The notes under the pieces are model-generated. The model searched no databases, was not told the origin of the DNA, and was given only the letters and a program-made list of their open reading frames with translations. A stretch of 64,000 nt of DNA, taken from NCBI GenBank assembly GCA_020634135.1, contig JACKCG010000007.1:62001-126000 (forward strand). Direction: 5' to 3'. The translations under genes and the position numbers were made by a program. The stretch comes from Anaerolineaceae bacterium (GTDB lineage Bacteria; Chloroflexota; Anaerolineae; Aggregatilineales; Phototrophicaceae). Of this stretch, positions 50,587 to 59,271 are shown piece by piece. Position 1 is the first letter of the stretch, and every line of letters begins with the position of its first letter.

Positions 50587-51261
50587 TCAATGCCATCCTT
50601 CCAATGGAACATTCACAAACACTGGGCCGCCAGCCGCAGCAATCCGCGCCAGGATTAAGGCCAGCAGTTGATCTTCCTGCTGACCACTATCCAGATACAA
50701 CCGGTCAGCGCCCGACTCGGTAGACGCCACAACGGCCCCGTGCTGGCATAAGACACGGATTTCGGGCGCTATGTTGGGATATTGCGCGTCCCAGGTGCGA
50801 TCTGATTGTATCCCACGATTACGCAGCGCATGATAGATACGATCCACGAAGTAATCCGCCGGGCTGTACAGGTCGTTGATCTGCCGGGCATGAACAAACC
50901 GGTCCCATGTTGTGTAGATAAAGGAAATGGGACGATGGGCAGGATTCAAAATGGGGGGCGATTTTTCGAGCAGCGCCCCCAACTGCACTTTGTAATATAC
51001 GTCATCCGCTCGCGGGTGGTCAGCTTGTTTCGGCAGCAAATCCCGACGGCGAACCAACTCCACCCCGGTACGGCGGGCATAATAATGGATACCCCCGTTG
51101 CGCTCTTTGAACACTCCACTCAAGAAAAAGGCCAGGTACTCGGCGTGAATGCCCTGCTTCAAACGCGCCTGCGGGATACGATACCAGTGCGCATCCTGCG
51201 CGTAAGCCAGGTCACGCTTGCGATTGATAACGCCCACGAGCACGCGGTCTTCCGGGAACAT
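50587..51261 (-). CDS. Conserved-looking hypothetical protein
   Basis: I do not recognise this protein. The 224 residues begin MFPEDRVLVGVINRKRDLAYA, then HWYRIPQARLKQGIHAEYLAFFL, a beta-rich region with GGIHYYARRTGVELVRRRDL, FIYTTWDRFVHARQINDLYS, and a C-terminal part containing QHGAVVASTESGADRLYLDSG. The opening strands and HWYRIP recall PUA/EVE-type modules, but this is weak. It is cytoplasmic by composition. It sits between the PLP enzyme (three bases) and ssnA (three bases), so it is surely expressed with them. Confidence 0.7.
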   Translation of the reverse strand: MFPEDRVLVGVINRKRDLAYAQDAHWYRIPQARLKQGIHAEYLAFFLSGVFKERNGGIHYYARRTGVELVRRRDLLPKQADHPRADDVYYKVQLGALLEKSPPILNPAHRPISFIYTTWDRFVHARQINDLYSPADYFVDRIYHALRNRGIQSDRTWDAQYPNIAPEIRVLCQHGAVVASTESGADRLYLDSGQQEDQLLALILARIAAAGGPVFVNVPLEGWH

Positions 51262-51264
51262 ATC

Positions 51265-52659
51265 CTATTCCCCACTGCCCTCCGCTGCCCGCACTGCTTC
51301 CAGGCGGGTGTCAAGCTCGGCAACCATGCGCTGGTGTGCCTCCCACCAATCCTGATGGCGCTGGGCGTCCAGTTCTTCCACCGTCTTACCCTGCTGCTCG
51401 ACCCAGGTGTAGTATTTCAGATTGTGCCAGCGTTCACGCGCTTCCGGCGTGCCCCGCATCACCCAATCGGTACGTGCGCCCTTGAAGATGCTTTCTACCC
51501 GCCCTACCGCTACCGCTTCGTCCATTTCACCATGCTGGGCCGGCATTTTATCCATAACCGAGTAATAACGATCCAGCGAATCAGTAGCGATTGTGACAAT
51601 CGTGTCATCCGCCCCGAGATCGTAATACCGGGCGGTTTTGATCGCGCCGATGATGTTACAAATACTGCTGATTCCGAAGAGAGTGCTCATCTTCTCAACC
51701 AGCGCCGCATCCACGCCGTAACGTTCGGCCAGCACACGCTGCCCAACCGGATCAGCAAAAACCTGTAGCCCTTTTTTGCTATCCTGGTCGTCAATGCACA
51801 TGAGCGCGTCCATATTCATGACGTTGTGAATCCAGGTGACGTGTTTATCGCCAATACCTTCAATATCATGTGCGCCGTAGCCATTACTGTAGAGTGTACG
51901 GCACTGCACCGGCTCCAGACCGACGATTTTATGATCCGGCCACACCTGCTTCAGGCGATCACCAGCGGCAATCGTACCGCCGCTGCCCATGGCAGAGACA
52001 AACGCGGCGATTTTGCCGTTGCCTACCCCCCGCTCGGCCAGTTCCGCCGCCAGTTCAACAATCGTATTCCCTGTAACGTGGTAATGGAAACGATAATTGC
52101 CCATCACTTCAAACTGGTTGAGAATACGCACGTTGCTATCACTGGCGCGTAAACGGTGAGTCTCGTCATAAATCTCTTTTACATTGCTTTCCGAGCCAAC
52201 CGTCGCAATCACCTCCGCACCATAGGAGTGGATACGATCAAACCGTTCTTTGCTCATTCCCTCCGGCAGCACCACGAGACAGTTATACCCCATCCGGCAG
52301 CCAATCCACGCCCCACCAATTCCGTAATTACCCGTAGACGGCCACACCAGTGTATTCTGATTCGGGTCTACCTCACCAAATAACTGTTTTTCCAACAGTA
52401 CGGAATACGCCGCACCGACCTTGTGGCTCCCGGTGGGGAATTCCTTGCCATACAACACCACAATATTGGCGGCCACGCCGGTGACTTCACGCGGGAGGAC
52501 GACATAGTAAATCCGGTTATCCGGGTCGCGCCAACTGACGTTATACAGGTTGATGGGGTCAAGCGGGTCGGCGGTTTTCGCCTCGAACGCCCGTTTGCGA
52601 ATTTCGGGGTTAATTTTCTCAGGATGCAGCATTTCTTCAAAAGTTGGACCTGTTATCAC
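51265..52659 (-). CDS. PLP-dependent fold type II enzyme (cysteine synthase/TrpB-like)
   Basis: A 464-residue beta-family PLP enzyme. The lysine for the Schiff base is in FPTGSHKVGAAYS, the phosphate/substrate loop in PSTGNYGIGGAWIG, and the glycine-rich PLP phosphate loop in SAMGSGGTIAAGDRL. N- and C-terminal extensions (EEMLHPEKINPEIRKRAFEA; HNLKYYTWVEQQ) distinguish it from plain cysteine synthases. In related purine clusters a diaminopropionate ammonia-lyase (YgeX) occupies such a position; this protein is not a clear YgeX, so an analogous lyase role is only a suggestion. Confidence 0.8.
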   Translation of the reverse strand: MITGPTFEEMLHPEKINPEIRKRAFEAKTADPLDPINLYNVSWRDPDNRIYYVVLPREVTGVAANIVVLYGKEFPTGSHKVGAAYSVLLEKQLFGEVDPNQNTLVWPSTGNYGIGGAWIGCRMGYNCLVVLPEGMSKERFDRIHSYGAEVIATVGSESNVKEIYDETHRLRASDSNVRILNQFEVMGNYRFHYHVTGNTIVELAAELAERGVGNGKIAAFVSAMGSGGTIAAGDRLKQVWPDHKIVGLEPVQCRTLYSNGYGAHDIEGIGDKHVTWIHNVMNMDALMCIDDQDSKKGLQVFADPVGQRVLAERYGVDAALVEKMSTLFGISSICNIIGAIKTARYYDLGADDTIVTIATDSLDRYYSVMDKMPAQHGEMDEAVAVGRVESIFKGARTDWVMRGTPEARERWHNLKYYTWVEQQGKTVEELDAQRHQDWWEAHQRMVAELDTRLEAVRAAEGSGE

Positions 52660-52673
52660 AAGTACTCTCCCCT

Positions 52674-52913
52674 TTAGGGTTCATCATCATCAATATGTAA
52701 TTCTTGCTCCAGAGTGTGCATGTCGTTGAACATTTCATCACGCTTCTGGGCCAATTCACGGTAACGCAATTTTTCTTCGGGCGGCATTTGAGACGGATCG
52801 CCTCGGTATGTTGCCAATAACGCATCAATCTGCGCATTCAGAGCTTCATACACCAGAACCATTTTGCGGTACTGCTGGACTTTATGCAGCAGTTCGCGGT
52901 CACTATCGGCCAT
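52674..52913 (-). CDS. Small helical hypothetical protein
   Basis: A charged 79-residue protein, almost entirely helical: LLHKVQQYRKMVLVYEALNA and KLRYRELAQKRDEMFNDMHT, consistent with a short coiled coil. No family is recognised. It is placed in line, with 9 bases to the upstream glycosyltransferase gene and 14 bases to the PLP enzyme gene, which supports its being real. Its function is unknown. Confidence 0.6.
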   Translation of the reverse strand: MADSDRELLHKVQQYRKMVLVYEALNAQIDALLATYRGDPSQMPPEEKLRYRELAQKRDEMFNDMHTLEQELHIDDDEP

Positions 52914-52922
52914 CGCTGCCCA

Positions 52923-53927
52923 CTATCCCTCCACATCCTGATCTGCTTCAGATTGTGGCACGCCGGAGGCGCGCTGTCCAGGCGACGTGTCCAGATTGGA
53001 TCGAGACGCCACAATGTACAGGGGACGCTGCCGCACTTCATCATAGATTCGGGCGATATACTGCCCCATGATGAACAGGAAGAACAACTGGAACGCGCTC
53101 ACTATCAGCAGCAGCAAAATCGTTGTGACCTGCCCACCCAGGAATTCATAACCCAGAATCACCCGCAAGATACCGATGACCGGTATCGCGATGACGGCCA
53201 GCAGCCCCAGGATGAAGCTAACATAAACCATGATCTGCAAGGGGAAATAAGAAAAGCCTGTTACCGCATCCATCGCAAAACGGACCATTTTACGAAGGGG
53301 GTATTTAGTCTCTCCCCATTCCCGTGCCTCGCGCACATACGAAACGCCGGTCTGCTTGAAACCCGCCCAACTCGTCATACCCCGGATAAAGCGGTTATGC
53401 TCGCGCATCGTCCGCAGCACATCTGCCACATTGCGGTCAATTAAGCGGAAATCACCCGTATCCAAGGGGATGTCCACGTCCGTAATGCGGTAGATCATCC
53501 GGTAGAACAGCTTGGCTGTGAACAGTTTGAACCAGCTTTCGCCTTTACGCTCCTGGCGAATCGCGTACACCACTTCATATCCGGCCTTCCAGCGTTCGAT
53601 CATCTCCAGAATGAGTTCCGGCGGGTCCTGCAGGTCGGCGTCAATGACCACCACCGCGTCACCCGAAGCATGGTCTATCCCCGCAGTAACCGCCAATTGG
53701 TGCCCGAAATTGCGGGCAAAGTTCACCACTTTGATGCGGCTGTCTTTGGCCGCTAATTCGGAAAGCATCTCGAAGGAGCGATCACGGCTGCCATCGTTGA
53801 CCGTAACAAGTTCCCACTCTTCACCAGTGGAATCCATGACCAAAGTGATACGATCATAGAGCTTCTGAATGTTGCCTTCCTCATTATAAATAGGGGCTAC
53901 AATCGAATAACGTGGGTTTTCACTCAT
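52923..53927 (-). CDS. Family 2 glycosyltransferase with two C-terminal membrane spans (GtrB/DPM1-like)
   Basis: A membrane-anchored GT2 of 334 residues. The N-terminal domain has SIVAPIYNEEGNIQKLYDRI, VNDGSRDRSFEML, NFGHQLAVTAGIDHASGDAV and DADLQDPPELI (the DxD metal site), plus DTGDFRLIDRNV. Two C-terminal spans (about 236-262 and 272-300) place it with polyprenyl-phosphate glycosyltransferases such as GtrB. It would supply lipid-linked sugar for GT-C enzymes like those encoded at 20.5 and 41.9 kb. ATG 53927 has GGTGA upstream; ATG 53942 overlaps the threonine synthase gene. Confidence 0.9.
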   Translation of the reverse strand: MSENPRYSIVAPIYNEEGNIQKLYDRITLVMDSTGEEWELVTVNDGSRDRSFEMLSELAAKDSRIKVVNFARNFGHQLAVTAGIDHASGDAVVVIDADLQDPPELILEMIERWKAGYEVVYAIRQERKGESWFKLFTAKLFYRMIYRITDVDIPLDTGDFRLIDRNVADVLRTMREHNRFIRGMTSWAGFKQTGVSYVREAREWGETKYPLRKMVRFAMDAVTGFSYFPLQIMVYVSFILGLLAVIAIPVIGILRVILGYEFLGGQVTTILLLLIVSAFQLFFLFIMGQYIARIYDEVRQRPLYIVASRSNLDTSPGQRASGVPQSEADQDVEG

Positions 53928-53934
53928 GTTTGCT

Positions 53935-55176
53935 TCACCCATCCTGTAAGGCTCGTTGAACTGCGGATAAGTCAGGTTGTACCCTGATCCCCTGTGAAAC
54001 CGACTGTTGGGCGCTCTTGATGTCTTTCAGCCCGTTGCCTGTAACCAACAGCGCAACACGTTCTTCAGGTTGAATCAAGTTCGATTGTACAGCACGTTGC
54101 GCCCCGGCGAAAACCGCTGCCGCCGCCGGTTCAGCAAAGACACCGGTCAACCGTGCTAACTGCGGAATCGCCGCAAGAATCTCAGAATCCGGCACGGCGA
54201 TAAACGCGCCATTCGTCTCCCGTACCGCCCGCAGCGCCTTAACCCGGTCACGTGGTAGACCGGCGGAAATGCTGTCTGCGATAGTCTGCGCCTGCACCGG
54301 ATGCATCTCTTCTGGTTTCGTATGATCTTGCCAGGCTCGCACCAACGGTGAACTGCCTACTGCTTGTACACCGATTAAGCGTGGAATCCGCTGTATCCAC
54401 CCCAATTGGAATAATTCCCAGAACCCTTTATGGACACCCCCGATAATGCTCCCGTCGCCCACACTGACCACCACCACATCCGGCACATCCCAGCCCGATT
54501 GTTCGGCCATCTCATAAGCAACGGTTTTCTTCCCCTCGGTGGTGAATGGGTTAATGCCCGTATTGCGGCAGTACCAATCTTCCGTCACACACATATCGTA
54601 ACACAGGTCGAAGGCAACATCATAAGATGCTTCCACCAGCAGTACCTTCGCCCCATAGACCAACAGCTGTGCAATCTTGGCTTCCGGTGCAGTGGCGGGA
54701 ACAAAAATAACAATGTTCAGTCCCACCGATGCCCCTACACCGGCCAGAGCCGCCGCTGCATTGCCGGTACTGGCGGTACTGACCACCTGAACACCCTGCT
54801 CTAACGCACGGGCAACGACCATCGCACTGGCCCGGTCTTTGAGTGAGGCTGTCGGGTTCTGGCCGTCATCCTTCACCCAGGCCTGGCGTACTCCCAGAGC
54901 CGTAGCCAACCGTCCCGCATCATACAGCGGTGTAAAGCCCACCCGCAGCGGCGGGACAACCGATCCGGCATCCAGCGGCAGCAAAGCGCGATAACGCCAC
55001 ATAGACTGCTGTTGATTACGCAATGCGTCCCGCTCAAGTTGCGTGCTGAGCAGTTCATAATCGTATAACACATCCAGTGTGCCAACCTGCCCGCACGCCG
55101 GACAGAAGTATGGCACCTCATCCGGTTGATACGAACGACCACATACAGTACAACGTAGCTCTTTAATTGTTGCCAC
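53935..55176 (-). CDS. thrC: Threonine synthase (zinc-ribbon type)
   Basis: A PLP enzyme that converts O-phosphohomoserine to threonine. The 413 residues start with a zinc ribbon (CTVCGRSY and CPACG), then LKDRAS (K of PLP) within NPTASLKDRASAMVVA, STASTGNAAAALA and the phosphate loop VSVGDGSIIGGVHKG. The GTG start lies 21 bases after the carbamate kinase gene. Its presence in a purine-degradation cluster is unusual; a lyase on a related substrate is possible, but the motifs match threonine synthase. Confidence 0.87.
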   Translation of the reverse strand: MATIKELRCTVCGRSYQPDEVPYFCPACGQVGTLDVLYDYELLSTQLERDALRNQQQSMWRYRALLPLDAGSVVPPLRVGFTPLYDAGRLATALGVRQAWVKDDGQNPTASLKDRASAMVVARALEQGVQVVSTASTGNAAAALAGVGASVGLNIVIFVPATAPEAKIAQLLVYGAKVLLVEASYDVAFDLCYDMCVTEDWYCRNTGINPFTTEGKKTVAYEMAEQSGWDVPDVVVVSVGDGSIIGGVHKGFWELFQLGWIQRIPRLIGVQAVGSSPLVRAWQDHTKPEEMHPVQAQTIADSISAGLPRDRVKALRAVRETNGAFIAVPDSEILAAIPQLARLTGVFAEPAAAAVFAGAQRAVQSNLIQPEERVALLVTGNGLKDIKSAQQSVSQGIRVQPDLSAVQRALQDG

Positions 55177-55197
55177 AGTATTCGCCTATCCGCCGGG

Positions 55198-56145
55198 CTA
55201 TTTCGGCACGATGCGCGTGCCGGTTTCGCCACGCAGCGCCCGCGCCAGATTCCAGGGATCAGTGATAATCGCCTGCGGGCCACCGTTCTGCACGAAATCT
55301 AACGCGGCTTCGATCTTGGGCAGCATACTCCCCACACCAAAATGCCCTTCGGCCATATACTGATTGGCTTCGCTGAGCGTCATCGTATCAAGGAAACGCT
55401 GGTCAGGCTTATTGAAGTTCAGGGCCACTTTTTCGACACCAGTCGAGATTATCAGCAGGTCAGCCCGGAGTGTTTGCGCCAATAAACTGCTGGCACGGTC
55501 CTTATCAATCACCGCGTATACCCCTTTCAAGCCGCCGACCTCATTCCGCACAACCGGAATACCGCCGCCGCCACAGGCAATGACGACATAGCCGCTCAGC
55601 ATGAGTGCCTGAATCGCGTTGATTTCCTGGATAGACTGCGGTTTGGGTGAGGCCACCACCCGCCGCCAGCCACGCCCGGCATCTTCCATCACCTGCCAGC
55701 CCTCTGCCTCGAATTTACGCGCTTCAGCCTCGGTCATGAAACCACCGATTGGCTTGGTCGGGTTCTCAAAAGCCGGGTCATTAGCATCCACCCGTACCTG
55801 GGTGACAACAGTAGCGCACGTCCGATTCATACCCAACCGGCGCAGCGAATCGTCGAGTGCCTGTTGCAGCATGTAGCCGATGCTGCCCTGCGTGTCCGCC
55901 ACGATCAAGTCAAGCGGGACATCGTGAATACCTTCTTTGGCCGCGATTTCCCCCCGCCGTAGAATAAAACCAACCTGCGGGCCGTTGCCGTGCGTCACAA
56001 CCACATGCCATCCACCAGCCACCATCGCGGCGATGTGTTCACACGTCTGCCGTACCGCATCCCACTGGCGAGAAATACTGGGGTCTTTCGGGTCTGAAAT
56101 TAAGGAATTGCCGCCAATTGCGACGATTGCCAGTTTTTCAATCAT
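55198..56145 (-). CDS. arcC: Carbamate kinase
   Basis: Makes ATP from ADP and carbamoyl phosphate. About 315 residues with AIGGNSL, THGNGPQVG, DTQGSIGYMLQQAL, CGGGGIPVV, DKDRASSLLA and STGVEKVALNF, and the C-terminal GHFGVGSMLPKIEAA. In purine/allantoin clusters (YqeA/YgeA-type context) it gains ATP from carbamoyl phosphate released by a carbamoyltransferase such as YgeW, encoded just upstream. A terminator and a promoter candidate lie between the two, so it can be expressed separately. The start is ATG 56145; GTG 56154 is possible. Confidence 0.93.
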   Translation of the reverse strand: MIEKLAIVAIGGNSLISDPKDPSISRQWDAVRQTCEHIAAMVAGGWHVVVTHGNGPQVGFILRRGEIAAKEGIHDVPLDLIVADTQGSIGYMLQQALDDSLRRLGMNRTCATVVTQVRVDANDPAFENPTKPIGGFMTEAEARKFEAEGWQVMEDAGRGWRRVVASPKPQSIQEINAIQALMLSGYVVIACGGGGIPVVRNEVGGLKGVYAVIDKDRASSLLAQTLRADLLIISTGVEKVALNFNKPDQRFLDTMTLSEANQYMAEGHFGVGSMLPKIEAALDFVQNGGPQAIITDPWNLARALRGETGTRIVPK

Positions 56146-56171
56146 AGTTTTCACTTTCAGATTTCAATCAG

Positions 56172-56180
56172 GTTATAACA
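56172..56180 (-). promoter_or_regulatory. Extended -10 promoter candidate for the carbamate kinase unit
   Basis: TGTTATAAC on the minus strand combines an extended TGn with a near-perfect -10, about 27 bases upstream of the ATG. It directly follows a strong terminator, which supports a new transcription start here. Confidence 0.45.
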
Positions 56181-56245
56181 ACTATGTCTACAGTTATAGT
56201 TTAATCACCTTGCTTCAGTACAAAGATTTCGCCACCAGTCGAGAC

Positions 56246-56284
56246 CAAAAAGCCGCCAGCCCCCTTCCCCGAATGCTGACGGCT
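56246..56284 (-). terminator. Intrinsic terminator after ygeW
   Basis: On the minus strand AGCCGTCAGC pairs with GCTGGCGGCT over ten positions (one G-U), followed by a five-T run. It lies 18 bases past the ygeW stop. Confidence 0.85.
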
Positions 56285-56301
56285 CATCGCTCATAGCAAG
56301 T

Positions 56302-57282
56302 CTAGCGCATGGTCAAAGCCATCGCCGCTTTCTGAACATGCAGCCGGTTCTCGGCCTCGTCATACACCACACTCTGCGGCCCATCCAGCACGCCGTCCGT
56401 CACCTCGATATTGCGGTCAGCGGGCAGACAGTGCATGTAGATGGCATGATCGTTCGCCAGTGCCATACGCCGTTCATCAGTGATCCAATTGGTATACTTC
56501 TTGCCGATTTTGGCTGATTCCGCGTTGTCCTCAGTCGTCATCCATGAACCCCAACTCTTGGGATACACAATATCCGCGCCAGCAAACCCGGCATCAAAAT
56601 CATCAAGGATTTCAAATGAACCGCCACTCCGATGCGTGTTTTCCTTTGCCTGTTCCACAATATCCGGCATCAGCTTGTATTCTGCCGGATGGGTCAAGCG
56701 CACATTCATCCCGAAGCGTGTCATCAGCAGCACCAGGCTTTGTGGCACGGAAATCGGCTTCTGGTAACTGGCGGCATACGCCCAACTGACATTAATGGTT
56801 TTGCCGCGCAGGTCACGCCCGAATTTCTCCATAATGGTCATCATGTCAGCCAGAATCTGGAACGGGTGATATACATCACATTGCATGTTCAGCACCGGCA
56901 CCCGGCTGGCCGCAGCCACATCACGGATGTACTGGTTGCCAAATTTCCAATCACATTGGCGGATGGCGATACCGTCGTTATAGCGTCCCAGGATTTCACC
57001 GATTTCCTTCGCGGTATCCCCATGTGAAATCTGGGTTGTCGTGCTGTCAATAAACTGCGCATGGCCGCCCAACTGCGCCATACCAGCCTCGAAGCTTGCA
57101 CGAGTCCGGGTACTGGTGAAGAAAAATAGCATTGCCAGCACTTTATCCCGCAGGTACGCATGGGATTCGCCCAACGCCCGTTTGCGTTTTAAGTCCCATG
57201 CCACATCCAGCAGGGTTTCGATCTCTTCTTTTGTCCATTCCTGGGTCGTGATAAGATCACGCCCACGCAGGTCAGTCTGCAT
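56302..57282 (-). CDS. ygeW: Knotted carbamoyltransferase YgeW
   Basis: A member of the aspartate/ornithine carbamoyltransferase superfamily, 326 residues. The carbamoyl phosphate site is STRTR at 57-61, with HPFQ at 139-142 and HCLP near the C-terminus. The central KFGNQYIRDVAAASRVPVLN and CDVYHPF segments match the YgeW group found with selenium-dependent molybdenum hydroxylases. Its true amino substrate is unknown. AAGGAGAG precedes the ATG. It is expected to release carbamoyl phosphate for the carbamate kinase encoded next. Confidence 0.92.
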   Translation of the reverse strand: MQTDLRGRDLITTQEWTKEEIETLLDVAWDLKRKRALGESHAYLRDKVLAMLFFFTSTRTRASFEAGMAQLGGHAQFIDSTTTQISHGDTAKEIGEILGRYNDGIAIRQCDWKFGNQYIRDVAAASRVPVLNMQCDVYHPFQILADMMTIMEKFGRDLRGKTINVSWAYAASYQKPISVPQSLVLLMTRFGMNVRLTHPAEYKLMPDIVEQAKENTHRSGGSFEILDDFDAGFAGADIVYPKSWGSWMTTEDNAESAKIGKKYTNWITDERRMALANDHAIYMHCLPADRNIEVTDGVLDGPQSVVYDEAENRLHVQKAAMALTMR

Positions 57283-57331
57283 AATTCAACTCTCCTTAAA
57301 CAACCGTTTCTATGATTCTTGAGGAACAAAC

Positions 57332-57347
57332 GGGGGCAAATACCCCC
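57332..57347 (-). terminator. Short GC hairpin between the histidine phosphatase gene and ygeW
   Basis: GGGGG-CAAATA-CCCCC, with T-rich sequence (GTTTGTT) following on the minus strand. It is short, so partial termination or attenuation is as likely as full termination. Confidence 0.45.
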
Positions 57348-57381
57348 AAATGAAATGCCACATATTGTACACGAACACGTG

Positions 57382-57978
57382 TTAGAGATGCTCCACCAGA
57401 TTCCACGAACGGCAAATATACCGCTCGGTATCGTAACGCTCCAGGATGACTATGCCGGTATTATCGAGAACGCTATTCTGTTGCAGCGCCGCCGCGTTCA
57501 CGCAAAGGTAAGGCGTGACCGTCCCTGTGATGCCGCCGTGTGTCACCAGCAGCGCCGTTTCCTTGACATGGTGTAAAGCGCGGGAGAAACGCTCAAAACC
57601 CTGGCGATACGACTCGCCGCCGGGAAATGCCGCCTCCCACTCACCAGCTCGCCAGCGGAACGCTACTGCCATAAACTCATCCCAGGCAGCTTCATCTACC
57701 CGTCCTTCAAAATCTCCGCAGTCCATCTCGCGTAGTCCATCTTCAACCTCAAGTGGCAGGTTCAGCTTTTTAGCGACAATCTGCGCGGTCTGCTCCGCCC
57801 GATGAAACGGACTGTGTAAAATCCGCGAGATGCCTTTATCCGCCAGCCAGTCAGCGGCTTTGGCAGCCTGCTCACGTCCCAGGTCGGTGAGATCGCCTTC
57901 AAGACTGCGGCAGGTCAGGCGGCGCTCCACATTCACCACACTCTGCCCGTGCCGCATCAGGTAGATTAAGTCAGTCAT
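57382..57978 (-). CDS. Histidine phosphatase family protein
   Basis: A phosphoglycerate mutase-like phosphatase of 198 residues. The catalytic motif is LMRHGQS, followed by LTDLGREQAAKAADWL, HSPFHRAEQTAQIVA, the acid region REMDCGDFEG and the second His in LVTHGGITG. The substrate cannot be given; small phosphate esters or nucleotides are typical. It lies six bases after ygeY and about 100 bases before ygeW, inside the purine island. Confidence 0.9.
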   Translation of the reverse strand: MTDLIYLMRHGQSVVNVERRLTCRSLEGDLTDLGREQAAKAADWLADKGISRILHSPFHRAEQTAQIVAKKLNLPLEVEDGLREMDCGDFEGRVDEAAWDEFMAVAFRWRAGEWEAAFPGGESYRQGFERFSRALHHVKETALLVTHGGITGTVTPYLCVNAAALQQNSVLDNTGIVILERYDTERYICRSWNLVEHL

Positions 57979-57984
57979 AACCCA

Positions 57985-59184
57985 TTACTTTTGCAGCAGC
58001 GCCGGGAGCAGAGCGTACCACTCCGTCGCCCGCACCACATCATCCAGCGGCACCTGGTCAATCACCGTATGCGCGTGAATTTCATCTCCCGGCCCAAAAC
58101 CAATGCTTGGGATACCGGCTTTACCCATCCAGTAAATACCATTGGTCGAGAAATCCCACTTTCCAGTCGGTGTCGGATCACCCCACAGCAGTTTCCCGGC
58201 CTGCACCCCGGCTTGTACATATGGATTCTCTTCGGGCAGCGCCCAGGCAGGAAAGATTTTATCTACCGGGAATACAAATCCGGTGTAGCTGGGATCATCG
58301 TAAAACAGGATTGATGCTTCAATATCCTTACGATCCCCAATCAGACGCTGGATGCGTTCGAGTTCGGCCTGCGGTTCTTCGCCAAATGTCACGCGGCGGT
58401 CAATGTAGATCAGGGCTTCATCGGGCACGGCGTTGATGCTCGGCGTCTTGACGTGCATATCCGTCACCGTGATGCGGCCATGCCCCAGGAACGGGTCGTC
58501 GCCCAGTTCCGGCTCAAGTTTACTGATGCCTTCAATCACCGGCAGCAGCTTGTAGATAGCATTATCCCCCAGGAAGTTGCTGGCGGCGTGGGCGCTCTTG
58601 CCCTTCGCAACCACCTGCATCTCAACGCGGCCTTTATGCCCCCGGTAGACCTGCATCTTGGTCGGTTCACCGATCACCACGAAATCCGGGCGCAATCCTT
58701 CCGCTTCAACCAGCGCGTGTGGCGCGATGCCGTCGCACCATTCCTCCATATTGCCAAAGTAATAGCCGGTCACGCCTTCCAGCAGGCCGAGTTCCTTCGC
58801 CAGCGCCAGCCCGTAGATCATGCCGGGCGTGCTGCCCTTCTCGTCACACGCGCCGCGTGCGAAAAAGACGCCATTTTCAACCTTACCCTGGAAAGGGTCC
58901 CAGTCCCAGCTATCCGGGTCGCCAATCCCGACCGTGTCAATGTGGCTGTCATAAAGCAGCTTAACCGGGCCATCCCCGATTTTGCCGACAACATTGCCCA
59001 TCTGGTCGAACCACACGTCGTCAAAGCCGAGTTTCTTCATTTCAGCTTCGGCGCGTTCCCCTACTGCGCGAATCTGACTGTCATAGCTGGGGATAGCGCA
59101 CAACTCTTTTAAAAAGGTGATGATATCCTCGCGCTGCGCCGCCACGCGGGATTTAATTGTTTCTATACTTTGCGGACTAACCAT
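57985..59184 (-). CDS. ygeY: YgeY-family M20 hydrolase (selenium metabolism-linked)
   Basis: A zinc amidohydrolase/peptidase of the M20 family, about 399 residues. Metal and catalytic positions: DSHIDTV, ARGACDEKG, the Glu pair in NMEEWCDG, and HAHTVIDQ near the C-terminus. The dimerisation domain includes GHKGRVEMQV. YgeY genes track with selenium-dependent molybdenum hydroxylase clusters, where they probably open an intermediate of purine breakdown; the exact substrate is not established. The start is ATG 59184. Confidence 0.92.
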   Translation of the reverse strand: MVSPQSIETIKSRVAAQREDIITFLKELCAIPSYDSQIRAVGERAEAEMKKLGFDDVWFDQMGNVVGKIGDGPVKLLYDSHIDTVGIGDPDSWDWDPFQGKVENGVFFARGACDEKGSTPGMIYGLALAKELGLLEGVTGYYFGNMEEWCDGIAPHALVEAEGLRPDFVVIGEPTKMQVYRGHKGRVEMQVVAKGKSAHAASNFLGDNAIYKLLPVIEGISKLEPELGDDPFLGHGRITVTDMHVKTPSINAVPDEALIYIDRRVTFGEEPQAELERIQRLIGDRKDIEASILFYDDPSYTGFVFPVDKIFPAWALPEENPYVQAGVQAGKLLWGDPTPTGKWDFSTNGIYWMGKAGIPSIGFGPGDEIHAHTVIDQVPLDDVVRATEWYALLPALLQK

Positions 59185-59271
59185 CTTCAATCTCTTTCTC
59201 TCTGTCTAGTTACACCGGGGCATTATATATCACATCACTGCGCCGAGTGTAGGCCACACACAACCACTTCC

